A stretch of DNA of 64,000 nucleotides from Anthopleura xanthogrammica. Its lineage: Eukaryota; Cnidaria; Anthozoa; Actiniaria; Actiniidae. The stretch is from the NCBI GenBank assembly GCA_964019055.1, contig OZ025213.1, positions 6,684,472 through 6,748,471 of the forward strand, given 5' to 3'. The notes under the pieces are model-generated. The model was not told the DNA's origin and did not search any database. It saw only the letters and a list, made by a program, of their open reading frames with translations. Numbering within the stretch: the first letter of the stretch is position 1; each line of letters begins with the position of its first letter. A program made the position numbers and the translations under genes. Positions 24,501 to 35,261 of this stretch are shown here, piece after piece.

Positions 24501-27500
24501 TGGAATTTTTATAGAATCCCCGACTGCGATTAAACAGTTTTGAATTCAATCGACAACTGAAAACCATTCAAAATATTTAAAATTGGTGCCAAATTTATTT
24601 CCACTTTTTATAATAAAATTAGTTTAGAAATTGTTTTAAGTATCGCAAAACAGTTATTTACATTTTATGTATATCATTCGAATTTGATCTGACTGCGAAT
24701 TAGCCGTGCCCTGACCGGCTTTGATCAGCCCAGAGGCTGCCTGCTTCAGGGTATCGATCGATAAATTTGAAGGCTTTTTTTACGTTAAAAAGATAGGCTT
24801 AGCCAGTATACAAATAAACTTTTAAATTTTCCCATGATTAGGTTAATGGAAATAGAATACTCGGGAGTTGGACAAATGACATGTGAAAAAATAGCGAAAG
24901 GATGTCAGAGACTGGCAAATTTACATCGCGGAATTTTTCATGATCTAATATTCCTCTATTTTCGTCTCAAACTGAAACCTTGATAGGATTAACACCTAGC
25001 TAGGTCCAACCTTTTGAATCTATTGATAAACTATGAAACCACGTTGTAACTTTTGCTTGAGGGGCAATCGGCGAGTAATCTATGAAGTTAGGTTAAGAGT
25101 AACAAAGAAAAAGGCTAACTACTGAATAGCTAAATTCTTTTGATGTAACGAGAACACGTACTAAAATTAACGATGAAAACTCGAGAATTCGGCTGCATTA
25201 CTGAACGTATGGTTTAATTTTACTCCAGTTTTTCGCAGGCGAGTAATGCGAGCAACTTAAGGCACCTGGAGTCTCGACTGAATTCTATTCGCGGACAGTC
25301 ATATGAGTAGAGTTTGTTAGGTCTCTCGCTTGATTACAGGATTTTTCCGGGTTATCCGCTTTTTCCTCCCATTCGAACATAAAAAATTCGAATTCGATCT
25401 GTGAGTTAGCCATGCCCTCACTTTCATCAGCCTAGAGGTTGCCAGTTTCAGGGTATCGATAAAATTTGAGGTTTTTAGTGACTCAATAAAGGAAGTGCAT
25501 TCGTGAAGATCCCCAAGAGCACTACGATTCAAGTTGCCGTCTAAAAAAAGCTAAAAAAAACTCGGATTAAATTCCCGGCTCTGGCATCCAGGGTTAAAAA
25601 AAGACTGTTTCATCCATTGATAATTTTATTGGTCGTTGAAAAGTAACCCCTTTACTTGTTGGATCAAAATAGAGAGTAAAACATCTCCAGTTTACAGCAA
25701 CCGTGAAACGTCAATTTACAAGTGAATATTTTTAAACTAGTGGAAAGACATCGCAAAAAGCAGTGGATAAACTAAAGAACACTTGTCTTTGAGAAACCGG
25801 CCTCACAAAAGGCGGCAAAACAAATGCAGGGAAACGATGAAAACGTGGTGATGTCTAACGAATTGCGGGAAGAAAAAACGTACTCGATGCTTAACAGTGT
25901 ATGTCTAATAAATCATGCGCTTTTCAATTGCCTTGCATTTTTCGCTCGTACATCAGTGTTAATTGTTGGCCAATATTTGTACTGAACACATAACTTGCCC
26001 AATATATTACAACGGAAGCCACAACTGGTCCTAGTATAAGAATATGACGTCTGTGAAGACTGATGGCACTTTAAAGAATTTACTCCACCCTTTACAGCTG
26101 CTGGGCTGTACGTTATAATCAGTAATGGAAGAATAATTAGCGCCGATTCCCGTCGTACAATTGTCGGAAACCGTTCTNNNNNNNNNNNNNNNNNNNNNNN
26201 NNNNNNNNNNNNNNNNNNNNNNNNNNNNNNNNNNNNNNNNNNNNNNNNNNNNNNNNNNNNNNNNNNNNNNNNNNNNNNNNNNNNNNNNNNNNNNNNNNNN
26301 NNNNNNNNNNNNNNNNNNNNNNNNNNNNNNNNNNNNNNNNNNNNNNNNNNNNNNNNNNNNNNNNNNNNNNNNNNNNNATGTCAAATACCGACTGTCTGCC
26401 ACAACAACGCCACGAATTAGCAATTAATTCCCGCTATTATGTGTGGGAGTTTATTTTTATAAAGCGATGAAAACTGGAACTCAAATGATAATATCGTTAA
26501 GTGTGGGCAGTACCACCCTAGGAGCCGACATTGATAAAGTAATTAGCATAACTCTCTGGATCATCGTGCAAAAAAAAGACCTTGATTTGCAGAGCCAAGA
26601 ATAGCCTACATCGGCAGCCAAGCTGATGGTCTTGCTAAGTTAACGTGACTATCTTAATAGTTGTGCGTGTATTGGAGGAAAATCCATGCTGTGAAATGAG
26701 ATGACACTCATTTTCCCGCGCTGTTCATCACGCAATGTCCAAGCGGCTAATTTCGTACAGTGTTATCAAATATATCTTAGGTCAATCGCACCTAAATCAA
26801 ATTCCTAGAACTAAAAAAGCTTGATCTGCGAGAATTTGGTTATTCCAAGAAAGAGAGAAATCCAGCAACATCGATTGTTGATACAGGCATGGCACAGCGC
26901 TCTTGTTTGATGATAGTAGCATTCTACCCACGTTAACGATCTAAAGACGTAATTTTCTAAACCATCTGGATATCCAGGATATTTATATAATCATTGACCG
27001 ACCATCCCAACTAATCAGAGATGTCCAAGTCATGACCATCTTAGATTTGCTGTCACATTAAGTCACGTTCTGAAGTCGCAACTTCTAGACAGAATATTCT
27101 GCACTCCGACTACAGACCAAAGACTGAGTCAAGCAGTGTTCTAATAAATCGGATTAGCGCTAATCCAAATATTTTTTAAGTACAAAGAAGCTTTAGAGCT
27201 CTTGGAGTTAGAAAGAATTAGTGTGACGGCCTAAAATGGCTGTTACTTTGTGTTTATTGACTTTATGCTCTGACATCTGTATCTGCTGATGCTCAGTGTA
27301 GATGGATTATTTTTAGAATGGCGCTGATTCGGTTTTAGTTACCACGTCAAAAAACATTTTGCTGCAAGCCAGCAATATCAACTTTGATCAAATCAAATCT
27401 CTTATCTTCTAGAAAAAAGATAAGAAAATTCATTGAGTTTGGCCCTTGTGTATCCAGAAAGAAAGAAATTCAAAAATAATTTTCTTTTTATCAGAAGCTG

Positions 27501-30500
27501 ATTGATTTGTCGCGTAGTTCGTAATTTTCCACGAGTTGCCATGCGAAGAAGTTCATGGAAAAAAGTTTAACGAATGAGCCCTTGATAAAGTCTTGATAAA
27601 GTCTTCTCGACGACTACTCTAAGTGTGGCATTCCTTTTAACTTTACTTAACTTAACTGAAGTGTAGTCCATTAGCAATTATTGCTTCTCAAAACTACTAA
27701 TTAATCAAGTTCCACATGAAAGAAAATTCGAAATACAGGTGCCTTAGATCACTAGCTTTTAAAAAAACTCAAAGTTTTAAATATAGAAATATACGTTTAA
27801 GGTTATTCTAGTTTGCTTACCAAATTGTGCTTGACAGAAATGTTCTTGTGGATGAGATGGCATACAAGAACAAGCACTCGTCATCGTTATGACACTTAGA
27901 AAAACCATTGCAGTCTCCAACAACGCCATCGTCAGTTTCTTAGTTCTTCACGGTGAAGATCTTGAGATGTATCTAGTCAAGGATGCAGATCACGCAACGT
28001 ACGTCCAGAGAGTTCACTAGAAGAGTCTGTAGTGCCAGAGTATCAGAGAAAAGATGGGGTTCTGATTCAATTAAATATGTAATTCGATATTATGTCTAAG
28101 TGGATATTGTCAGCGGCATGGACCGTGATTCTTTCAGCCATGCATTCCTTGTTTTACTTCCGCTCATTGGCAATTAATGAAACTCTTTCTATGCCAGCAC
28201 GATGGTTACAGTCGTTATGACTGGCGAACTTTTGATCAACTTTTAATAGGGTAATCCAAGTGTTCTGTCATAATTAAGAGCCGTGCAACGTCCGTTCCTC
28301 TATCACTTCAAAATCCATTCGTGCCGAATAAAGAATTGAAAATGCTACCTCGTGGAACTACGAGAGAGAGAGAGAGAGAGAGAGTGGGTGTTTAGGAATT
28401 CGTAATTTAATTTTTGAAATTCCAAGAGCAATATCACAAAGAAGCAAAAATTTCTATCGTCAAATTCTTTTTGATCCATATCAGCTTTTTATTTAATTTC
28501 CATTGAAAAACACGTCATTACATGTAAAACAGCAGTGTTATTCGAGGTACAGCATCATTAAAAATTATCAATATTTATGTCAAGGTCGTTGTCATTTTTC
28601 TTTCTTCCGATTCTAAACACACGATATATCGTTTGTAAATAATGAAGTTAGTTTGCACTCCCATCTTGAAGAATGATAGTAACAAGGTCTAAACGGTTCA
28701 AGTATTACTTCAAAAGAAATCAAACTCTCTACCTGAACGTTGGTTAGTTTGACCTTTGAGTTGAAATTTGTTTTTCGACCACGTAACATGATTGAACTTG
28801 GCCGACGATCTTTTATTTAAAAATCTTGGACGATGCGGGGGACTAAGAGCGTCTTGTCTGTATTTGGTAAATTAGAAATGTGGAGAACTTGTAACTACTT
28901 ACATGAAAATCGGCTGCATTGAGTTTTTCTGTGACTCTCTAGAAATCTCTGCTCAAATTTCGGCTTAAAAAATATATATTTTGCAGTGTGTAGGCGGGCA
29001 TAGTTTTGATTACGTAGTTATATAATGCATAAAATTTCATGCAAATGTTCACCGACTTTCGCAGAAATTTTCTTAGAATTTCTGTCAGGTTCTAGAAGGC
29101 ATAGAAAGATTTCTACAGCATTCTAATACGAACAAGTAAGCAGATTCCTCTGCGAATATTTTCTACTTCTGCCACGTGTTTTTAAAATTTCTCTTAACCA
29201 CCTGCTGGAAAACCCATTGGAGCTGCCTACCACCTACGTCGAAAATGCCAACCATCTATTTAGCGTTTTTCTGTCAATATTATCATAACAAACACATCTG
29301 TTAACACGATAACTAGCTTAGACCCAGAAGCACTTAGCTTGCGATGTACTAACACATCATATGGTCATTTCCTGAAGATTTTACGAATTTATTTTATGAA
29401 AACTTTCCAACATTTTGGGTTATCTTTTCATCTGGAATTCCTATACAACAGTGGCCACTTGAAGGGTCAAATCTCTATAGTTACTTACTTAACCCAAAAA
29501 TAATATATACTAATACCGAAAAAATCGAAAAGGGAGCCTTTTTTAAACCGAAAAAGGATTTCAAGTCGTGTACTTCGCTTGCAAATCTATTATTCAGACA
29601 TTTCATCCCCCCTTCTTAGTGTTAATGTTGCTATGACGACCCAGCCAACACAACATAACTACTAGATGGCAAGCTAGCGAGAGGACATCTTTTACTCCCT
29701 ACCGCAAAAATCTACAATTTCTCAGTTTCAGGCTAGGCCTACATAATGGACCTATACTACAGCGGTGCTCCTACCATTACAAACATCCTGGGGAAATCTA
29801 ATACACTTTAAAGTGCATGCTGTCTTGAACATAGAGTTCTGTAATTCTTATCACTTATTGACGACTCTTAAAACTCCAGTGTATGCGGACTTAGCCTCAT
29901 TTCTAAGATCGGAAAACAAAAGCAGAAATTAGAATAACAAAAGAACCAAGTCTTGGATTCGAGCCTAAGCCCGCATACACTGGAGTTTTAAGAGTCGTCA
30001 ATAGTACACTCGATCAACAAAATTACTCAATTCTGATAGCACATAAAAAAATATATTTATGTTGTAAACTTACAAAACATAGTATAAAATACTAACACAT
30101 TTGCTGACTTATCTTTTTATGCATTTTAATTGTCCTTAATTGACGTCAATCAAGGCGTTTCCATGACATTCCAATGGCCACGTGCCCCTTGAAAACGTTT
30201 GGTATCATTGAAACACTTTAATTGACGTGCACCAAAGAGTCATCAAATCGTACGATTATATTCGGCGCGTGCTACTGAGAAGCTCTCAAAAGTTAGTCTT
30301 CCGGAAATGGGCTATAACGAATCGTGATCACGAGCAATAGGCAGAGGAACTTGAGTGTCCAATGCCTCTATCTGAGCGCATCCTCAAGCTGTGCCGGACA
30401 CTATTATTACCCTTCCGAGATCCACCCTATTTTATCTTGTTCAATACTCACCGCCTTTCCCGCCATCATGGCTGCAATAGCAGTCTCCCTTCTTTCCTTC

Positions 30501-33219
30501 CTTCCTCTACACATTTGATTTTTTAACCAAGAAAATAATAGAGATTTTTATCAAGGATTTATTTTCTATTTTTACAGTTAATTACTCCTCACTTCCCAGT
30601 GGTAGTCAAGGTAGGACATGGGAATTCTGGATATGGAAAGGTAGGGCGTCGTCTATCTTATAGTTTCTTTTGTTTTGTTTGGAAGGAACCGTTTCCTTTG
30701 GTTTTCCTTATTCTTAAGATTATCTGTAATTGGTTAACCAATGGTAGCGCAAAATAACACATGTGAGTGCAATATGTTTGTAAAGACATCATGTAAAATG
30801 TAAAAATAGAAATGTCTATTGCCAAGTCTGAAATAGAATAGCACCCCACGTTATCGTTGTGTGCAGGATAATTTTTTTTTTAAATCGAAGATCGTACATT
30901 TTCCCCCTTGCTGACGCCGTTTTTGCATGGTTTCCATAGTGATATGGCGCCTGCGCGCACCTTATTTGTCTCTGTCGCACGACCTTGATCTACGTTTATC
31001 AGCACTCCACCATATAGACCCTTTTATCTTGGGCGTAATGTTTTCCCATTTAAGACCACGTGTCATTCTCTTGAGAATAATATTTTTGTTCGAGTTGTAT
31101 CCATATTTAGGTGTCTTCTCGTGCGTACCGTTAAACAAAGAAATGATACACTAGGGAATGACACGTGGTCTGAAATGAGAAAACATAACACCCAAGGTAA
31201 AAGAGTCTATATAGAATTTAATGTCTCTGCTCCTGTCCTATTTGTAGGTTTGTGTTCAGAATCATCGTAGTTTTCAAGACATTGCTAGTGTGGTAGCCTT
31301 GTCTGGTACCTACGCGACGACAGAACCATTCGTGGCGGGAAAATGCGACATAAGAATACAGAAAATCGGTGACCATTATCGCGCGTTCAAGTAAGTTATA
31401 ACAAAAATAGTTATCGTATGAGTGGGAAAGATATGGTACTGACTTACAGCATAGTAGCCGCGGTACGATATGCTGTAACATTGAAATGCCTTCCCATTGT
31501 CTTCCAGTGATTCCCTCGATCACAACGCGTAGTTACGTCTACGGTACGATACCCTAACGATACGCCTTTTCCGTATCGTTTCCCACTCGTACGAAAACCG
31601 ATCTAGGAACAAACGAACGCTCGAATTAAAATAATTCCCCGGCTTACGACACGGACAGGAAACTCAACTCATGCAATTGTTTTATTTTTGTCTTTTATTT
31701 TTCTTCTGCCGGCTTCACTCCTAATAAATCGTATCTTCCTTTCCAGGAGAACGTCAATTTCTGATAACTGGAAGACAAACACTGGATCAGCTGTGTTAGA
31801 AGAGATTGAACTGTTAGAAAGGTAGGAGAACAGAGTCACTTGTCATCAAACCTTTTAGCTATAGAGGTATAAATTACTGCAAAAAACCCTCTTTGGGGCT
31901 TGACAATTGGCCGCAATTAAGAGGTTCTATTGTACTTTGATTTGTAACGCAGATACAAGCTGTGGGCAGACGAGTGCAGTGAGCTGTTCGGTGGACTGGA
32001 TATTTTATGCGTTGAAGTTATTCAGGGCAAGGATAAAAACGAACACATTGTCGAGGTAAACCACCGCATTCCATCAGGATATGCATGCTTAGTAACTGTT
32101 AGACAAATAGTATATAGACTTGAGAATACTATAGAAAGCTTCCTTGTTGGTTGATATAAAAAAAAAAAAAACCAACTCTTTTGTTAAAGTCAACCAAGAT
32201 GACGGTTATGACGTCACATACACCCCAAGAAAACGTTGCCATGGCGACAGGAAGTCGACTTTTTATCAATACCTGGTTGTCCCCAGAACAATAGACATGG
32301 CCACTATGTTAGCCTTGGCGCTATCTTATTGTAAAGTGAACCAAGATGGTGGCTGTGACGTCATATGCACCCCGAGGATAGGTTACCATGGCGATAGGAT
32401 GTTTTACTCTTTATTACCACCTGCATGGTTGTATTTTTTCCACCAGGTAACGGACACTTGTATGAGACTGTTTAACGACACCAGAGAAGAAGACCAAGAA
32501 AGAATGGCTGCACTCGTGATCAAGAAGATGGAGGCATACTACCCTCCTACCGAACATCCCAGCTCACCTACACACAGCGTCACGTCAGGTGAGAAGTGTT
32601 ATCAATCCACGATGAACACGGGTTCTGCTGCAGACATATAAAACGTTGTTTTCAGATTTATAGTTGTACTGTAACATCATTGGAGGGACAGTGGTATCAC
32701 ATGACATCAGCCATATGGATGGCAGGGGAAAATAATACCATCTTTAAGTATAAATACTTCAGTTACTCAGAAGAAATATATTGCTGTGCCATATGGCTTA
32801 CAACATGGGATTGCGCAAACACGGTGTTTGTTCGAATGACTTGTAAAAACGTTGTGGTGAATAGGATTGTCTGACTAAATTTGAGGTCTCGAGACGGCAA
32901 AAATATGTCTCTTTCTTTCATTGGCTCCTTTGTGATAGTCCTAAAGATGTAAATTGTTTCTTCAAGCTAAATATTCTCGGGGGGGGGGGGGGGATCTGAG
33001 CTGCAGGCGGATTTTTTTTTTCGAGAAAATTTAGCTTGAAGAAACATGACTTGTATTTTTAATATATTTACCAAGCACGAAAAACACCTTATAGTTCTAA
33101 TATTATATTGTTTTGCTTTTACCATTGTCACAGGGACGTCCAGCCCATCCCCTGGTCCAAAAACCAAACCAATTTTAGAAGAAAGCAATGGCGGAGCGTT
33201 CAGTGGGATCCTGGATTAG
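12520..33219 (+). CDS. Syn: Synapsin, 405 aa, 11 exons
   Basis: Synapsins are neuronal synaptic-vesicle phosphoproteins that tether vesicles. Exons: 12520-12725, 13317-13377, 15314-15405, 18430-18586, 19414-19503, 30578-30640, 31248-31390, 31747-31821, 31953-32055, 32447-32588 and 33134-33219. All junctions are GT-AG and the spliced length is 1218 nt in frame. Residues 1-56 form a charged, Gln- and Ser-rich head. The C domain (ATP-grasp fold) covers about 57-355. Diagnostic motifs include [71 protein letters not shown] (glycine loop, 208-223), [32 protein letters not shown] and [12 protein letters not shown]. The tail (356-405) is short and Ser/Pro-rich, without the long Pro-rich D region of vertebrate synapsin I. 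The classical RRxS site of domain A is not seen near the start. The fifth intron carries an antisense TIMP gene. A possible polyadenylation signal is AATAAA at about 33928. Confidence 0.96.
13378..15313 (+). other. Synapsin intron 2
   Basis: The intron is AT-rich. A 160-codon open frame on the minus strand (14677-15159) has no domain character and I treat it as chance. A G-run lies at 14681-14691. Nothing else was recognised. Confidence 0.6.
15911..16185. mobile_element. Foldback MITE in synapsin intron 3
   Basis: The left arm contains CAATAGGCAATGTGCATCA and ACAAAGCACTCTGGGAAACCGAG. The right arm carries the inverted counterparts (CTCGGTTCCCCATCATGCTTTG, then GCACATTGGCTATTGGTAA). The centre is AT-rich and there is no reading frame. 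Confidence 0.7.
16915..17020 (-). repeat. Degenerate SINE body
   Basis: GGAGAATCCGAAGAAAAACC followed by CTCAACTCACATATATATG is an old copy of the SINE body that is clearer at 17.2 kb. Confidence 0.5.
17170..17365 (-). repeat. tRNA-derived SINE
   Basis: On the minus strand the head shows an A-box-like GGCGTAGCGGTGAGAGC (about 17349-17333) and a B-box-like GAGTTCGAGCC (17308-17298). These are followed by the body GTGAGTAGAGTTGTTTGTTG, a TTCTCTCCTGTGCTTCGAGG segment and a CCGG/TTTTTCC-rich end. It lies in synapsin intron 3. Transcription would be by RNA polymerase III if active. Fragments of the same family lie at about 6.1, 16.9, 25.3 and 41 kb. Confidence 0.8.
17495..17566 (-). pseudogene. 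tRNA-Ala(AGC) pseudogene
   Basis: The first 50 bases match tRNA-Ala (GGGGGACTAGCTCAAATGG, then a CTCGCTTAGCATGCGAG anticodon arm). The T arm and acceptor are destroyed by repeated GATCGATAC-type sequence, so no acceptor stem can form. A near-identical intact copy lies about 700 bases away. Confidence 0.75.
17835..18009. mobile_element. tRNA-derived SINE with an inverted copy of its own 3' half
   Basis: A plus-strand tRNA-like unit (about 17901-17973) has A-box TAGCTCAGTGGCAGAGC and a B-box GGTTCGATTCC at 17952-17962. Its 3' half and tail (17940-18009) are mirrored by an inverted copy at 17835-17912, so the element folds into a stem of about 70 bp. The tail ends in CTGCTTGTGTGTGTC; the left arm begins GACACACAAGAGCAG. 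No coding frame was seen. Confidence 0.8.
18239..18311 (-). tRNA. tRNA-Ala (AGC)
   Basis: The minus strand reads GGGGGACTAGCTCAAATGG, then a CTCGC-TTAGCAT-GTGAG anticodon arm with AGC at the anticodon. The variable loop is AGGT, and the T arm is CCGGGATCGATACCCGG. The seven acceptor pairs form with two G-U wobbles. The discriminator position is T rather than the usual A, so it may be a young pseudogene or a SINE source rather than a working gene. It lies in synapsin intron 3, antisense. Confidence 0.72.
19091..19161. repeat. Short perfect hairpin in synapsin intron 4
   Basis: CATTCAATCGAGGCTGCAAGG and its near-exact inverted copy, ending in CCTCGACTGAATG, enclose about 27 bases. Confidence 0.7.
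19684..19818. mobile_element. Foldback MITE in synapsin intron 5
   Basis: The left arm CCTTTGCA...GAGACAAACGGTGAGCTTGC continues into AATGATA. The right arm is the inverted copy (TATCATTGCAAGCTCACCGTT, then GGTCTCGCATCGATGCAAAGG). No reading frame was seen. Confidence 0.7.
20837..27929 (-). CDS. TIMP: TIMP (tissue inhibitor of metalloproteinases), nested in synapsin intron 5, 227 aa
   Basis: Exons on the minus strand are 27821-27929 and 20837-21411, joined by a phase-1 intron (GTAAGC...GCAG) that includes the N gap. The signal peptide is residues 1-19 (ends MTSA). The mature protein starts [13 protein letters not shown], with Cys at mature position 1, Ser at 2 and the HPQ signature. In known TIMPs the Cys1 amino group and residue 2 enter the metalloproteinase active site. 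The N-terminal NTR/OB domain continues with RGKVISGP, a [11 protein letters not shown] strand, CRVDL, YVIAGYF and the late motif [15 protein letters not shown], ending at SCEC. The C-terminal subdomain has further Cys and an SDGRRCSW motif near its end. I count 14 mature Cys, two more than the usual 12. It is secreted and acts in the extracellular matrix. It lies wholly within and antisense to synapsin. Confidence 0.94.
21475..21545. repeat. AAT trinucleotide microsatellite
   Basis: About 23 uninterrupted TAA/AAT units lie 64 bases upstream of the second TIMP exon on the minus strand, in its intron. Confidence 0.97.
22190..22320 (-). repeat. SINE body fragment (family 2)
   Basis: The phrases TTCAGTGCTCTGTTTTAAGG, TCAAAGCTGAAGCTACA and ACACAGATTAGATAGAAGT match the SINE at 59.0-59.3 kb. 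The tRNA-like head is absent here. Confidence 0.7.
22330..24700. other. Synapsin intron 5 / TIMP intron, unassigned
   Basis: No exon, RNA gene or clear transposon was recognised on either strand. Small open frames lack domain features. Confidence 0.4.
24700..24775 (+). repeat. SINE 3'-tail fragment
   Basis: GAATTAGCCGTGCCCTGACC then GATCAGCCCAGAGGCTGCC is the plus-strand version of the tail seen inverted at 3.2 and 5.1 kb. Confidence 0.6.
25320..25475 (+). repeat. SINE body and tail
   Basis: GGATTTTTCCGGGTTATCCG then TTTTTCCTCCC is the SINE body end. It is followed by TTCGATCTGTGAGTTAGCC, ATGCCCTC and the AGAGGTTGCC...GGGTATCG tail. This copy joins the body and tail without interruption and so defines the order used for the split copy at 5.1-6.2 kb. 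Confidence 0.65.
26178..26377. other. Assembly gap of 200 N
   Basis: Exactly 200 undetermined bases lie in the TIMP intron and synapsin intron 5. The round length suggests a placeholder of unknown true size. Open frames across it are meaningless. Confidence 0.99.
27930..28420 (-). promoter_or_regulatory. Upstream region of the nested TIMP gene
   Basis: This is the putative promoter side of TIMP, inside the host intron. It holds a (GA)n run of about 22 bases at 28364-28385, which is (TC)n in the TIMP sense. No TATA box is obvious near the ATG at 27929. Confidence 0.3.
28430..29850. other. Synapsin intron 5, unassigned
   Basis: No coding or RNA feature was recognised between the nested TIMP gene and the palindromic MITE. 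Confidence 0.4.
29856..30003. mobile_element. 148-bp palindromic MITE
   Basis: Arms of about 40 bp are almost identical when inverted. Both read TATTGACGACTCTTAAAACT, then CCAGTGTATGCGG, then CTTAG from the outside inward. They enclose about 65 bases with no reading frame. Confidence 0.85.
31013..31211. mobile_element. 199-bp foldback MITE, family A (GACCACGTGTCATT arms)
   Basis: The ends TATAGACCCTTTTATCTTGG and the inverted TATAGACTCTTTTACCTTGG continue into arms sharing ATGTTTTC, CAGACCACGTGTCATTC and CTTTGTT. The element lies in synapsin intron 6. Relatives lie at about 41.64-41.85, 52.67-52.83 and 59.0-59.45 kb, with a fragment near 49.6 kb. Confidence 0.85.
32186..32400. repeat. Two direct repeats of about 65 bp carrying a perfect CRE
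   Basis: Copies at about 32186-32251 and 32335-32399 share AACCAAGATG, TGACGTCA, ATACACCCC/ATGCACCCC and CCATGGCGA.AGGA. The palindromic CRE core TGACGTCA is at 32209-32216 and 32356-32363. The spacing between the copies is about 148 bases. Both lie in synapsin intron 9. Confidence 0.75.
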
Positions 33220-33460
33220 TCGTCTATCAGGATAGATCGCACATAGGAATGGAATTAAGTTACGTATCTATGATCACGTGACAGGAGCCATGTTGGATGA
33301 CAGGAGCATTAATATCGCTTTTGTTTGTGAGAAAGAATTCAAATCGTCAAAGGAAAATAATTATGTTTTATCGTGAGCATCTCGTTGTGGCACAAGCGCA
33401 ATATAAATATTAAATTATTACTATTAATTATTATGTCTGGAGAGACAGAAGCATTGAAAA
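33220..33460. other. Synapsin 3' UTR / intergenic
   Basis: AT-rich sequence follows the synapsin stop. No exon was recognised. Confidence 0.4.
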
Positions 33461-33608
33461 CCCAATATTCGAGATGCACGAGCGCTTTCAAATATATCGC
33501 AGGCGCAGGCATTTTCGGGCAATGTCAATAGCGCACGTGATCTTGCTCGAAAATGCCTCTTTTTCATGTCTGCGCCTGCGATATTTGTGAAAGCGCTCGC
33601 GCATATTG
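33461..33608. mobile_element. 148-bp foldback MITE
   Basis: The arms share GAGCGCTTTCA, ATATCGCAGGCGCAG and CAT in inverted orientation, with CAATAT/ATATTG outside. The loop contains CGCACGTGATC. Confidence 0.78.
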
Positions 33609-33609
33609 A

Positions 33610-35134
33610 AAATGGTCTATTCCTGGAATGAAAGGGATTGTCGTGTTCTATCCTTCAACATGGCTGCCAGGACGTGATCATTCACACCTTCAAAAGACTA
33701 TATTTCAGTTAAGGGGATTTACGTGAAGGAGATATTAAGGTGATTTTGTTTTCATAGTGACTGAACGCTGGCCATATGTTGGCATATCTGAAAAGCGAAA
33801 ACAAGCTTTCCTTGTATGAAATCAATGGTAATCCCTCCATTAAGATACCACATGTTTGGCTTTGAATTGGCTGTTTAACTCCCTGGAATTGCAGTCCTTC
33901 TTGTGTGATCCACTCAACGTTTTTATAAATAAAGGGAAGTGTTAAAAGAATTGGGCATCACATTTTTGGCGGGAAAAAGACGCGCCCGCCCTTTGTCCAT
34001 ATGCACACAAGTTTGACCGCAGTGTGGTTTCCACCACAGGAAACCCACTTTGAACTCCCTACGTTTAGCCTCGATCTTACAAGCACATTTATTTATGATT
34101 GGTATACCTGTGTCAAAAAGGGCACCTTTATTTTTAACTGGGCTCGCTGTGGTAAATCTGGCTTTATTTCTTTATGCATTGATGCATCAAGTTTTATATC
34201 TTACAGACTGAACATCATACGTTTTAGACAATATATTCAAAAGATGCCATCATATGAACAATATTAAAATGTATTATTTCAAACGTACGAAATTGCGCAT
34301 GTTAAAAGTCAAACATATTCTACTAGTAAAAAGTAAGAAATTGATAAATACGAATTTCATTAACTAATTATAAGAAATAAAGCTAGGGTATTAAAGTAAA
34401 TATTCAGTATAAATTAGTAGTTAATGAGCTAATTTGAAGTAAGTAAAAACGAGCAAATAAAAATGGTTATAAAATAATTTGCATACTTTTCTTATTCAAA
34501 ATTGTATTAGCCATTACCGGCGAGGACTGGAACCAAGTGTCTCGAATGTAAATGGACTATTGTTTGATATGGTCGCCCTGGCAACAGCAACGGCAGTGCA
34601 ACGTGGTGATGTAGACGAGGTCCAAATCCTAACCTTTCGATGCACCAATAAAAATCAAACCATAAAACAAAAACATATTCTAGCTTTTTTGGCATGCAAC
34701 CAAAATCATTGAAAAGTCCACAGATTCACATTACGTAATCATGCTAGGGATTCCCCCTCGCCTTTGATTCCACATAGCGCGCCATTTTGGAACCCGAACT
34801 TTGATCTTAAGTACTGTAAAACATATGGACCAACCACTCCTCTTCAAGACCCAATGAATAGCGCCTTGTTTACACTGAAAAAAAAAACATTTCTGTTATA
34901 AGACAGATCTTCTTTTGACAAGTTGATTAACTGCGCAATCGAATATAGGTCACAAATAGGTATTGAATGGAGGACATCACTCACTAACCACTTGGTACAG
35001 GTTGAATGAAAAACAAAGTCATTAGTGGAAAATCTGAAAATTTCTACACAAAATTTCCGGCATGCCATTCAGTACTCTTTGAACACATTTTCCCACACCT
35101 TGTACACGCATTTCCAATAAACCTTTTTATAGTT
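33610..35134. other. Intergenic stretch
   Basis: The likely synapsin polyadenylation signal (AATAAA, about 33928) is here. Small open frames at 34001-34267 and 34479-34712 show no domain character. Nothing else was recognised. Confidence 0.4.
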
Positions 35135-35261
35135 CCGTTCAGTGACCATGAATGATAGTTCCAAGTCAAGGTTGGAGTTGCCGCGCATAGCAAAATTTTA
35201 ATTTATCATGCGCAGCAACTCCAACCTCGACTTGGAAATATTATTCATGGTCACTGAACGG
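35135..35261. mobile_element. 127-bp palindromic MITE
   Basis: The arms read CCGTTCAGTGACCATGAAT, then TTCCAAGTC, then AGGTTGGAGTTGC in both inverted copies (about 47 bp each, few mismatches). They enclose about 33 AT-rich bases. Confidence 0.85.

Noticed and set aside
26031..26427. Open frames spanning the N run
   Set aside because: They consist mostly of undetermined bases.
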